From Streptomyces humidus (GTDB lineage Bacteria; Actinomycetota; Actinomycetes; Streptomycetales; Streptomycetaceae), in assembly GCF_014649655.1 (NCBI RefSeq), contig NZ_BMTL01000032.1, positions 1-64,000 on the forward strand: DNA of 64,000 bases, given 5' to 3'. The notes under the pieces are model-generated. The model ran no database searches, was not told the origin of the DNA, and worked only from the letters and a program-made list of their open reading frames with translations. How positions within the stretch are numbered: position 1 is the stretch's first letter; every line of letters starts with the position of its first letter. Positions 25,076 through 32,353 of this stretch are shown piece after piece. The position numbers and the translations under genes are program-made.

Positions 25076-26170
25076 CTACAGGCGGTCCACCGCCGCTCGG
25101 ACCCGCTCGTCCGTCGCCGTGAGGGCCACGCGCACGAACTGCTCGCCCGCCTCGCCGTAGAAGTCGCCGGGCGCCACCAGGATGCCCCGGTCGGCCAGGG
25201 CGGCGACCGTGGTCCAGCAGGACTCGCCCCGTGTCGCCCAGAGGTACAGGCTCGCCTCGCTGTGCTCGATGCGGAAGCCGTGGGACAGGAGCGCCTCGCG
25301 CAGGAGGGCGCGCCGGGCCGCGTAGCGTGCGCGCTGCTCGCGGACGTGGACGTCGTCGCCGAGGGCCGCCACGACGGCCGCCTGGGTGGGCGCGGAGGTC
25401 ATCATGCCGCCGTGCTTGCGGATCTCCAGCAGGGGGCCGAGGACGGCCGGGTCGCCCGCGAGGAAGGCAGCGCGGTAGCCGGCCAGGTTCGAGCGCTTGG
25501 AGAGCGAGTGGACCGCGACGACGCCCTCGTACGAGCCGCCGTTGACGTCCGGGTGCAGGACCGAGACCGGGTCGGCCTCCCAGCCCAGCTCCAGGTAGCA
25601 CTCGTCGGAGAAGACCAGCACCCCGTGCCGCCTCGCCCAGGCGACGATCCGGGTCAGCTCCGCCTTGGACAGGACCCGGCCCGTGGGGTTGGACGGCGAG
25701 TTCAGCCAGAGCAGCCTGAGGTTCGTCGGGTCCAGGGCCGTGGGGTCGTCGTAGACCTCGTACTGCGCGCGGGCCAGTCGCGCGCCCACCTCGTACGTCG
25801 GGTAGGCCAGCCGCGGGTAGGCCACCCGGTCGCCGGGGCCGAGACCGAGCTGGGTCGGGAGCCAGGCCACCAGCTCCTTGGAGCCGACGATCGGCAGGAC
25901 GTGCCGGTGGGTGACCTCGCGGGCCCCGAGACGGCGCTCCAGCCAGCCGGTGATCGCGTCCCGCAGAGCCGGGGTGCCCCAGACGGTGGGGTAGCCCGGC
26001 GAGTCCGCAGCGTCGATCAGGGCCTTCTGGATCAGGTCCGGAACCGGGTCGACCGGGGTGCCGACGGAGAGGTCGACGATGCCGTCCGGGTGCGCTGCGG
26101 CCGTCTTCTTGTACGGCTCCAGCTTGTCCCAGGGAAAGGTGGGAAGACGGTCGGAGACTGCGGAGGACAC
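25076..26170 (-). CDS. dapC: N-succinyldiaminopimelate aminotransferase DapC
   Basis: 364 aa fold-type I PLP aminotransferase. It starts SDRLPTFPWDKLEPYKKTAA, the actinobacterial DapC signature. NSPSNPTGRVL, FSDECYLELGW and the PLP lysine in HSLSKRSNLAGYR (about residue 225) are present, and the substrate-carboxylate arginine lies in the C-terminal domain. It makes N-succinyl-LL-diaminopimelate for lysine and cell-wall synthesis, one step before DapE. Start GTG 26170. It lies downstream of fdxA with a hairpin between, the same pairing as M. tuberculosis fdxC-Rv1178. Confidence 0.9.
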   Translation of the reverse strand: MSSAVSDRLPTFPWDKLEPYKKTAAAHPDGIVDLSVGTPVDPVPDLIQKALIDAADSPGYPTVWGTPALRDAITGWLERRLGAREVTHRHVLPIVGSKELVAWLPTQLGLGPGDRVAYPRLAYPTYEVGARLARAQYEVYDDPTALDPTNLRLLWLNSPSNPTGRVLSKAELTRIVAWARRHGVLVFSDECYLELGWEADPVSVLHPDVNGGSYEGVVAVHSLSKRSNLAGYRAAFLAGDPAVLGPLLEIRKHGGMMTSAPTQAAVVAALGDDVHVREQRARYAARRALLREALLSHGFRIEHSEASLYLWATRGESCWTTVAALADRGILVAPGDFYGEAGEQFVRVALTATDERVRAAVDRL

Positions 26171-26203
26171 GGTGGCTGGCTCACTTTCGTGACGACGGCA
26201 AAC

Positions 26204-26255
26204 GCCTCGGCCCCGTACGGCGATCGGGCGGGATCAGGCCGTACGGGACCGAGGC
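26204..26255 (-). terminator. Hairpin between fdxA and dapC
   Basis: 17-base arms (26204-26220 with 26239-26255) with a single mismatch and an 18-base loop. It is placed 28 bases after the fdxA stop and 34 bases before the dapC start, so it would end or attenuate fdxA transcription. Confidence 0.7.
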
Positions 26256-26283
26256 GGCACGGAGTGCGGGCCGCTGCTGCGGA

Positions 26284-26607
26284 TTACTCGGCCGCCTGCG
26301 GCGGCAGCGCGGCGATGACGGGATGGTCGCGCTCGATCAGACCCAGCTTGCTGGCGCCGCCGGGCGAGCCGAGGTCGTCGAAGAACTCGACGTTCGCCTT
26401 GTAGTAGTCCTTCCACTCCTCCGGAGTGTCGTCCTCGTAGAAGATCGCCTCGACCGGACAGACCGGCTCACAGGCGCCGCAGTCGACGCATTCGTCCGGG
26501 TGGATGTACAAGGACCGCTGGCCCTCGTAGATGCAGTCGACCGGGCACTCTTCGATGCAGGCCTTGTCCTTCACGTCGACACAAGGCTGCGCGATGACGT
26601 AGGTCAC
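26284..26607 (-). CDS. fdxA: Seven-iron ferredoxin FdxA
   Basis: 107 aa. C9, C17, C21 and C25 (CIEECPVDC) form the 3Fe-4S/4Fe-4S site region and C40, C43, C46 and C50 (CVDCGACEPVCP) the second cluster. This cysteine layout and length are typical of actinobacterial 7Fe ferredoxins that pass electrons in the cytoplasm, for example to P450s or central metabolism. ATG 26607; divergent from the GNAT gene; followed by dapC after a hairpin. Confidence 0.93.
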   Translation of the reverse strand: MTYVIAQPCVDVKDKACIEECPVDCIYEGQRSLYIHPDECVDCGACEPVCPVEAIFYEDDTPEEWKDYYKANVEFFDDLGSPGGASKLGLIERDHPVIAALPPQAAE

Positions 26608-26747
26608 GCTGTCGTTCCTCCTCGATAGGGCGCCGGCGGGCCTCCTCAGGCTCCGCCGCCTGGCGCGCGGGAGCGCGGCGTCGTCGATGCCCGCCCCTAG
26701 TATCTCCGTTCTTGGGCATGATCCGAACAGGAGGGGTGAACCGACCT

Positions 26748-27863
26748 GTGGAAATCTCGGCCGCCGGACGCCTGGAGGTCCGCATCACCGCCGCTGACGT
26801 GGGCAAACGCGTCTCCGTGCGGCGCTTGAGCGGTGCCGCGCCCATAGGGGACAAATTCACCGACACGGTCGGTGTTCTCACATCATGGGACGACGGTGTG
26901 CTCGTGATCACACGGAAGACTGGGGAAAGCGTCCGTGTTGACGCGTCCTCGCTCGTCGCCGGGAAGGTCGTGCCGGCCGCGCCCGCACGCCGCCGCGGAC
27001 CCGCCGCCTCCTACGCGGAGCTGGCCCGGGTCGCCGCCCGGGCCTGGCGTCCCCTGGAGAGCGAGCGGCTCGGCGGCTGGGAGCTGCGGGCCGCCGCGGG
27101 CTTCACGCGGCGGGCCAACTCGGTGCTGCCGCTCGGCGACCCCGGGATGCCGCTCGACGCGGCCCTGGACGTCGTACGCGACTGGTACGGCCGGCGCGGG
27201 CTGCCCGCCTATGTGCAGACGGCGACGGGCGCCGAGGGCACGGAGGAAGTGCTGAGCGCCCGGCTGGAGGAGCGCGGGTGGGTGCGCGAGGTGACGGCTC
27301 AGCTCTGGATCGGGGCGCTGGCGCCGGTCGCCGACCGGGCGGAGGCAGGGGGCGTGGTGACGGCCCGGGAGGCCGACGGGGCGTGGCTGGCGCGGTATCG
27401 GCGCAAGGGGGTCGGTGAGGCGGCCCTGAAGGTGCTGGCCGGGGGCTCTCCCCGCGCGGGCGAGGCCGGGAGCGGGGACGGGCCGTCGGTGTGGTTCGCG
27501 TCCGTGCCCGGACCGGACGGCGGGGCGCCGGCCGCGATCGGGCGGTGCGTCGTGGACGGGCGGTGGGCCGGGTTCGCCGCCGTCGAGGTCGATCCGGCGC
27601 GCCGGCGTGAGGGCCTCGGCACGACCGTGATGGCCGCGCTGGCCCGGCGGGCGCTGGCGGAGGGGGCCTCGGCTGCCTGGCTGCAGGTGGAGGAGGAGAA
27701 CGCGGGCGCGCGGGCGATGTACGCCGGGATGGGCTTCGTCGCGCATCACGCCTACCACCACTACCGGGAGCCGTCCGCGGAACCCTCACGGGACTCCGCG
27801 CGGGAGTCCTCGCGGGAGTCCTCGCGGGAGTCCTCGCCCCGGTCCTCGACGGGGGCGTCGTGA
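26748..27863 (+). CDS. GNAT family N-acetyltransferase
   Basis: 371 aa. The N-terminal 80 residues (VEISAAGRLEVRITAADVGK) form a beta-rich module of unknown role. The C-terminal GNAT domain (about 200-345) has the acetyl-CoA loop RRREGLGTTVMAALARRA and the motif B strand AAWLQVEEENAGARAMY. GTG 26748 was chosen because AGGAGGGG lies 11 bases upstream and TAGTAT (26698-26703) fits a promoter before it. The last 30 residues are a Ser/Arg/Glu tail encoded by 12-base tandem repeats (27789-27836). It overlaps the next gene by 4 bases. Acceptor unknown. Confidence 0.82.
   Translation: MEISAAGRLEVRITAADVGKRVSVRRLSGAAPIGDKFTDTVGVLTSWDDGVLVITRKTGESVRVDASSLVAGKVVPAAPARRRGPAASYAELARVAARAWRPLESERLGGWELRAAAGFTRRANSVLPLGDPGMPLDAALDVVRDWYGRRGLPAYVQTATGAEGTEEVLSARLEERGWVREVTAQLWIGALAPVADRAEAGGVVTAREADGAWLARYRRKGVGEAALKVLAGGSPRAGEAGSGDGPSVWFASVPGPDGGAPAAIGRCVVDGRWAGFAAVEVDPARRREGLGTTVMAALARRALAEGASAAWLQVEEENAGARAMYAGMGFVAHHAYHHYREPSAEPSRDSARESSRESSRESSPRSSTGAS
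27789..27836 (+). repeat. 12-bp tandem repeat in GNAT tail
   Basis: Three perfect copies of CGGGAGTCCTCG (27801-27836) preceded by a degenerate copy CGGGACTCCGCG (27789-27800). They encode repeated RESS, so copy-number changes keep the frame. Confidence 0.85.
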
Positions 27864-28714
27864 GCGAGCCCGGGAGCGGGATCGACGGCGGCGAGGTGCG
27901 CCGGCGGTTCGCCGAGGAGGCGAGGGCCGAGCGGCCCGACCTGGCGCTGCTGTGCCTGCTGATCGGCGCGGCGGCGGATCCGCGGCTGGACGAGGCCGGT
28001 CTGGACGCCGCTCAGATCGAGCTGGACCGGCTGGCGGGTCAGCTGCCGTTCCGGCCCGGCGGGCCGCACGCGTGGGCGGTGGCGCTGCGGGATCTGCTCG
28101 GCGGGCTGTACGGCTTCGGCGGGTCGGCCGCGGACTACGAGCGGCTGGAGTCGTCGCTGCTGCACGCGGTGCTCACGCGGCGCCGGGGACTGCCGATCCT
28201 GCTGTCCGTGGTGTGGATGGAGGTGGCGCGGAGGGCCGGGGCCCCGGTCCACGGGGTCGCGCTGCCCGGGCACTTCGTGGTGGGGTTCGGGCCGCCCGGG
28301 GACATCGAGCGCCAGGTGCTCGTCGACCCCTTCGACGGGGGCCGCCTGCTGACCGGCGGCGATGCGGAGCGGTTGGTCGCCGGGGCGACGGGGGCGCCGC
28401 TGGAGCCGTCGATGCTGGAACCGGCGGAGCCGCTGGACGTGGTGGTGCGCATCCTGAACAACGTCCGCTCCTGGGCCGCGGCCCGTCCGGAACGCTCCGA
28501 CGTCGCCCTGTGGGCCGTCGAGCTGGGGCTGGCCGTACCCTCGCACCCGGCCCGACTTCGTTACGAAAGAGGCCAGTTGCTGGTTCAGCGGGGCGACTTC
28601 GTCGGCGGGGCCGTCGAGTTGGAGGAGTACGCGTCGCTGGTGGAGGTGGTGGACGAGGCGATGGCGGAGCGGGTGCGCAAGGAGGCGTTCGCCGCACGGG
28701 CCCTCCTGAACTGA
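27860..28714 (+). CDS. SirB1/transglutaminase-like family protein
   Basis: 284 aa from GTG 27860, whose first four bases overlap the GNAT stop (GTGA). It contains the SirB1-type transglutaminase-like signature: LESSLLHAVLTRRRGLPILL, then VHGVALPGHFVVGF, and a C-terminal TPR-like region (ARLRYERGQLLVQRGDFVGG). The family includes E. coli YchA/SirB1, of unknown biochemical role; the usual catalytic Cys is not evident. Co-translated with the GNAT enzyme, it may modify or recognise the same target. Confidence 0.8.
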   Translation: MSEPGSGIDGGEVRRRFAEEARAERPDLALLCLLIGAAADPRLDEAGLDAAQIELDRLAGQLPFRPGGPHAWAVALRDLLGGLYGFGGSAADYERLESSLLHAVLTRRRGLPILLSVVWMEVARRAGAPVHGVALPGHFVVGFGPPGDIERQVLVDPFDGGRLLTGGDAERLVAGATGAPLEPSMLEPAEPLDVVVRILNNVRSWAAARPERSDVALWAVELGLAVPSHPARLRYERGQLLVQRGDFVGGAVELEEYASLVEVVDEAMAERVRKEAFAARALLN

Positions 28715-28770
28715 CGCCGCGCGGTCCCGCGAACCCCTCCGCCCCGGTCAGCCGGGCTGCGGCCCGGGCC

Positions 28771-29388
28771 TCACAGCCAGCCCTTCTCCCTGGCCGTGCG
28801 GACCGCCTCCGCCCGGTTGCGCACCGCGAGCTTCTGTATGGCCGTCGACAGGTAGTTGCGGACCGTGCCCGGGGACAGGTGCAGCGCGGCGGCCAGTTCC
28901 GCGTTGGTCGAGCCGTCGGCCGCCGCCCGCAGGACCTCCCGCTCGCGCTCGGTCAGCGGGTTGGCGCCCTCCGCCAGGGCCGCCGCCGCGAGGGTGGGAT
29001 CGATGACCCGTTCGCCCGCGAGGACCTTGCGGACCGCCTCGGCGAGCTGGGCTGCCGGGGCGTCCTTGACCAGGAACGCGTCGGCGCCGGCCTCCATCGC
29101 GCTGCGCAGATAGCCGGGGCGGCCGAACGTGGTGAGCACGACCAGCTTCAGCCGCGGCAGGTGGCGGTGGAGTTGAGCCGCGGCCTCGAGGCCGGTCGCG
29201 CCCGGCATCTCGATGTCGAGGAGGGCCACGTCGACGTCATGGGCACGGGCGGCCGCCAGGACCTCGTCGCCCCGCGCCACCTGGGCGACCACCTCGATGT
29301 CGTCCTCCAGGCCGAGCAGGGCCGCCAGGGCCTCGCGGACCATCGACTGGTCCTCGGCAAGCAGGACCTTGATCGTGCCACCGGTCAT
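28771..29388 (-). CDS. NarL/LuxR-family response regulator
   Basis: 205 aa. The receiver domain has the phospho-acceptor aspartate at about D54 (VALLDIEMPGATG) and conserved K near 104 (FLVKDAPAAQL). The C-terminal LuxR helix-turn-helix is LTEREREVLRAAADGSTNAE. ATG 29388 overlaps the histidine kinase stop by 4 bases (ATGA). It is the last gene of a four-gene coupled operon with an ABC-2 exporter, so it probably controls that exporter in response to a membrane or drug signal. Confidence 0.9.
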   Translation of the reverse strand: MTGGTIKVLLAEDQSMVREALAALLGLEDDIEVVAQVARGDEVLAAARAHDVDVALLDIEMPGATGLEAAAQLHRHLPRLKLVVLTTFGRPGYLRSAMEAGADAFLVKDAPAAQLAEAVRKVLAGERVIDPTLAAAALAEGANPLTEREREVLRAAADGSTNAELAAALHLSPGTVRNYLSTAIQKLAVRNRAEAVRTAREKGWL

Positions 29389-30581
29389 GAGCGGGATCCT
29401 ATGCGGGAGGCGGGGCCGGCCGGGACGCGGGCGGTCAGCCTGAAGCCTCTCTTCAGGCGGCCCGCGTCCAGGGCGCCGCTCGCCTTCTCCAGCCGTTCGG
29501 TGAGGCCGGTGAGACCGTTGCCGAAGCCCTTGCCCGGGCCGCCGGAGCCGTCGTCCTCGACGGAGAGCTCGACGACCGGGCCGTCGAGGGTCTGACGCCG
29601 TACGACGTCCACCGTGCAGCGGGTCGCGCCGCTGTGCCGTACGACGTTGGTGATCGCCTCGCGCAGCGCCCAGGCCAGAGCGGACTCGCTCTCCTCGGGG
29701 ACGCCCTCCAGGTCCGGTTCCGCGGGGATCGCGGCGACCACGCCGGCTGCCGTCAACGCGACTTGCGCGCCCGCCAGTTCGGACGCCAGCCGGGGGCGGC
29801 GGTAGCCGGTGACCGCCTCGCGCACGTCCACCAGGGCCTGACGGCTGACCTGTTCGATGTCGGCGACCTGCTGGGCCGCCTTGTCGGGGTGGCCGGGGAG
29901 CATGCGGCCGGCGAGCTCGCTCTTGAGCGTGATCAGGGACAGCGAGTGGCCCAGCAGGTCGTGCAGGTCCCTCGCCAGCCGCAACCGTTCCTCGTTGGCC
30001 GCCAGTTGGGCGACCGTCGCACGGGCCTTGCGCAACTCCACCGTCGTCCGCACCAGTTGGCTCACGCCCGTCATGGCGAACCCGATGAGCAGGACCAGCA
30101 CGAGGAGGTTGAGGGCCTCCTCCTCGTCGCGGCGCAGGCCGACGAGGAGCATGACCGCGCCGGTGCCCGGGATCGTCCAGAACGCCGCCCGCAGCGGGAG
30201 CACGCTCCCGCAGGCCACGGAGACGTAGCAGTACAGCCCGAGCCAGGCGGAGCCCAGGGTGAGGCTCAGGACGGTGGCGAGCACCGCCATGGAGCCGATC
30301 AGGGAGCCGACGAGCTTCGGGACGAACGGCACGTCCCCCATGTTGCGGAACAGCAGGCAGAGATAGAGGGCGACGAACACCGCCAGGCCCAGCCAGCCCG
30401 CCGCGGTGGCGCCCGCGGTGTGGTTCCCGGAGACGAGGTCATGGACCGGCGAGCTGAGGAAGACCAGCCAGACGCCGATCCAGAGCAGCTTGCGGCGCCA
30501 CAGGTCGCGCCGGTTGCGGGCCGCCAGGCCCGGCAGGATCCCGGACTCCCGCCGGGCCTCGTACGACTGGTCTTCCGTCAT
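29385..30581 (-). CDS. Sensor histidine kinase (HisKA_3 type)
   Basis: 398 aa. Five or so membrane helices lie at about 30-180, followed by a dimerisation helix with the phospho-histidine in LARDLHDLLGHSLSLITLKS. The HATPase domain has an N box (LREAITNVVRHSGA) and a G box (EDDGSGGPGKGFGNGLTGL). It resembles DesK/LiaS kinases that sense the membrane. ATG 30581 has AAGG 10 bases upstream; GTG 30590, which overlaps the upstream permease stop (GTGA), would add three residues. Its cognate regulator follows with a 4-base overlap. Confidence 0.9.
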   Translation of the reverse strand: MTEDQSYEARRESGILPGLAARNRRDLWRRKLLWIGVWLVFLSSPVHDLVSGNHTAGATAAGWLGLAVFVALYLCLLFRNMGDVPFVPKLVGSLIGSMAVLATVLSLTLGSAWLGLYCYVSVACGSVLPLRAAFWTIPGTGAVMLLVGLRRDEEEALNLLVLVLLIGFAMTGVSQLVRTTVELRKARATVAQLAANEERLRLARDLHDLLGHSLSLITLKSELAGRMLPGHPDKAAQQVADIEQVSRQALVDVREAVTGYRRPRLASELAGAQVALTAAGVVAAIPAEPDLEGVPEESESALAWALREAITNVVRHSGATRCTVDVVRRQTLDGPVVELSVEDDGSGGPGKGFGNGLTGLTERLEKASGALDAGRLKRGFRLTARVPAGPASRIGSRS

Positions 30582-30586
30582 GGCGC

Positions 30587-31327
30587 TCACGCCTTCAGCG
30601 TGTCCTTCCGGTACAGCCAGGCCGCGCCGCCCGTGAACAGGGCGAAGAAGGCGACCAGGACGGCGATGTCCCTGGCGTGCGGGGCCTGGCTCTGTTCGAT
30701 CGCCTGGCCCAGCGCAGCGTACGCGTGGGTGGGGACCCATTCGGCTATGTCCCGCAGCCAGGCCGGGAAGGTGGCCGTGGGCCACCACAGGCCCCCGAGG
30801 ATGGACAGCCCGAAGTACGTGATCATCGTGATCGGGCGGACGGCGTCCCCGTCGGCGAGGTAGCCGATCGCGACTCCGAGGGCGGCGAAGACGAGACTGC
30901 CGGCCCAGATCGCGGCGGTGAGGGCGCCCCACTGCCAGGCGTCCAGCCGCACGTCCTTCAGGACCGCGGCGCAGACGAACACCACGACGATGGACGGGAG
31001 GCTCACCACGGCCGCGGCGGCGGTCTTGGCGAGGACGTATCCGCGGCCCGGGAGCGTGGTCAGCCGCAGCTGCCGCACCCAGCCGTTCTCGCGCTCCTTG
31101 GCGATGCGCTCGCTGTTGCCCATCAGGACGGCCGTGAGAGCTCCGAAGGAGGCCATCGAGACCATCATGTACGTCGGGAGGGTCAGGCCGGTCCCGTCGA
31201 CCTTCGTGGTGGCGCCGGAGGTGCTGGAGATCAGCAGGAACAGGACCGACGGGTAGATCACCGAGAAGAACAGGAACTTGCGGTTGCGCAGGGCGCGGGC
31301 GAGCTCCAGCTTGATCAGGTTGTTCAC
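30587..31327 (-). CDS. ABC-2 type transporter permease
   Basis: 246 aa with about six membrane helices. The N-terminus LIKLELARALRNRKFLFFSV and the central ERENGWVRQLRLTTLPGRGYV segment are characteristic of DrrB/NatB-like ABC-2 permeases that export drugs, lipids or peptides. The start GTG overlaps the ATPase stop by 4 bases (GTGA). It forms a two-component exporter with that ATPase; the downstream kinase is immediately adjacent. Confidence 0.9.
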   Translation of the reverse strand: MNNLIKLELARALRNRKFLFFSVIYPSVLFLLISSTSGATTKVDGTGLTLPTYMMVSMASFGALTAVLMGNSERIAKERENGWVRQLRLTTLPGRGYVLAKTAAAAVVSLPSIVVVFVCAAVLKDVRLDAWQWGALTAAIWAGSLVFAALGVAIGYLADGDAVRPITMITYFGLSILGGLWWPTATFPAWLRDIAEWVPTHAYAALGQAIEQSQAPHARDIAVLVAFFALFTGGAAWLYRKDTLKA

Positions 31328-32271
31328 TTGGTCTTCGCCTCCTCGGCGGCGGTGATGGCGACGAAGGCCTGCTCCAGGCCGAGCCCGGCGACTTCGAGGT
31401 TGCGGGGGTAGAGGCCGAGTCCGTACAGCGCGTGGACGGTGGCGTCGGCGTCGGCGGACTGGATGCGCACGGTGTGCCCGGACCCCGCGGCGGAGTCGTT
31501 GCGGGACACGGTGAGGGCGGTGAGGAAGGGCAGCTCGCGCAGGGCCCGTTCGTCGGTCTCGCCCTCCAGGTCGAAGGAGATCCGCCGCGCGCCCGCCCTG
31601 GCCTTGATCTCGGCCGCCGTGCCGTCGGCCAGCAGACGGCCCCGGTGCAGGACCAGCACCCGGTCGGCTATGGCGTCGGCCTCTTCCAGGTAGTGCGTGG
31701 CGAACAGGACGGTGCGGCCCTGGTCGGCCTGCTCGCGCATGGTGGCCCAGAAGGACTGGCGGGCGGTGACGTCCATGCCGGTGGTCGGCTCGTCCAGGAC
31801 GATCAGGTCGCTGTCGCCTGCGGTGGCGAGGGCGAACCGGACGCGCTGGGCCTGGCCGCCGGAGAGCTTGTTCACCTTGCGGGAGGCGATCTGCGCGATG
31901 CCCGCACGGGCCATCACGTCGGAGGCCTTGTACGGCCTGGGGTGCAGGGCGCAGGCGAGGCCGACGAGTTCGGCGACGGTGACCTCGTCCATCAGTCCGC
32001 CGCTCTGCAGCATCGCGCCCACCCGGCCGGCGACGATCGCCTCGCGCGCGGTGCCCCCGAAGACGCGGACGGCGCCGCTGTCGGGTTGCTTGAGGCCGAG
32101 GAGCAGGTCGAGGGTGGTGGACTTGCCGGCTCCGTTGGGTCCGAGCAGCGCCACGGTCTCCCCCGGGCGCAGCGAGAGCGTGAGGCCGTCCACGGCCCGT
32201 ACGTTCCCGAAGTTCCTGCTCACCTGGTCGAAGTCGACCACGGGTGCTGTCTGCGTCGTCATGACGGTCAT
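31324..32271 (-). CDS. ABC-2 exporter ATP-binding protein
   Basis: 315 aa from ATG 32271 (ATG 32262 is equally possible; neither has a strong ribosome site). Walker A is LLGPNGAGKST, signature LSGGQAQRVRFALA, Walker B LIVLDEPTTGMD, and the switch histidine lies in FATHYLEEADAIAD. The C-terminal 70 residues form the regulatory extension of the DrrA/CcmA-type subfamily. It is the first gene of the coupled operon ATPase-permease-kinase-regulator. A palindrome lies 44-73 bases upstream. Confidence 0.9.
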   Translation of the reverse strand: MTVMTTQTAPVVDFDQVSRNFGNVRAVDGLTLSLRPGETVALLGPNGAGKSTTLDLLLGLKQPDSGAVRVFGGTAREAIVAGRVGAMLQSGGLMDEVTVAELVGLACALHPRPYKASDVMARAGIAQIASRKVNKLSGGQAQRVRFALATAGDSDLIVLDEPTTGMDVTARQSFWATMREQADQGRTVLFATHYLEEADAIADRVLVLHRGRLLADGTAAEIKARAGARRISFDLEGETDERALRELPFLTALTVSRNDSAAGSGHTVRIQSADADATVHALYGLGLYPRNLEVAGLGLEQAFVAITAAEEAKTK

Positions 32272-32314
32272 CGTCGCGCGGGGGGCCGTCGGGGCGGCAG
32301 TGCCGGACGTCCGG

Positions 32315-32344
32315 GGTGCCGCATGACAGATGTCATGCGGCACC
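32315..32344. promoter_or_regulatory. Perfect 14+14 palindrome upstream of ABC operon
   Basis: GGTGCCGCATGACA and TGTCATGCGGCACC are separated by 2 bases (GA). It starts 10 bases after the stop of the PG_binding_4-type gene and lies 44 bases before the ATPase start. The short spacer favours an operator for the NarL-type regulator, but a terminator role for the upstream gene is equally consistent. Confidence 0.6.
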
Positions 32345-32353
32345 GCCGACGCG

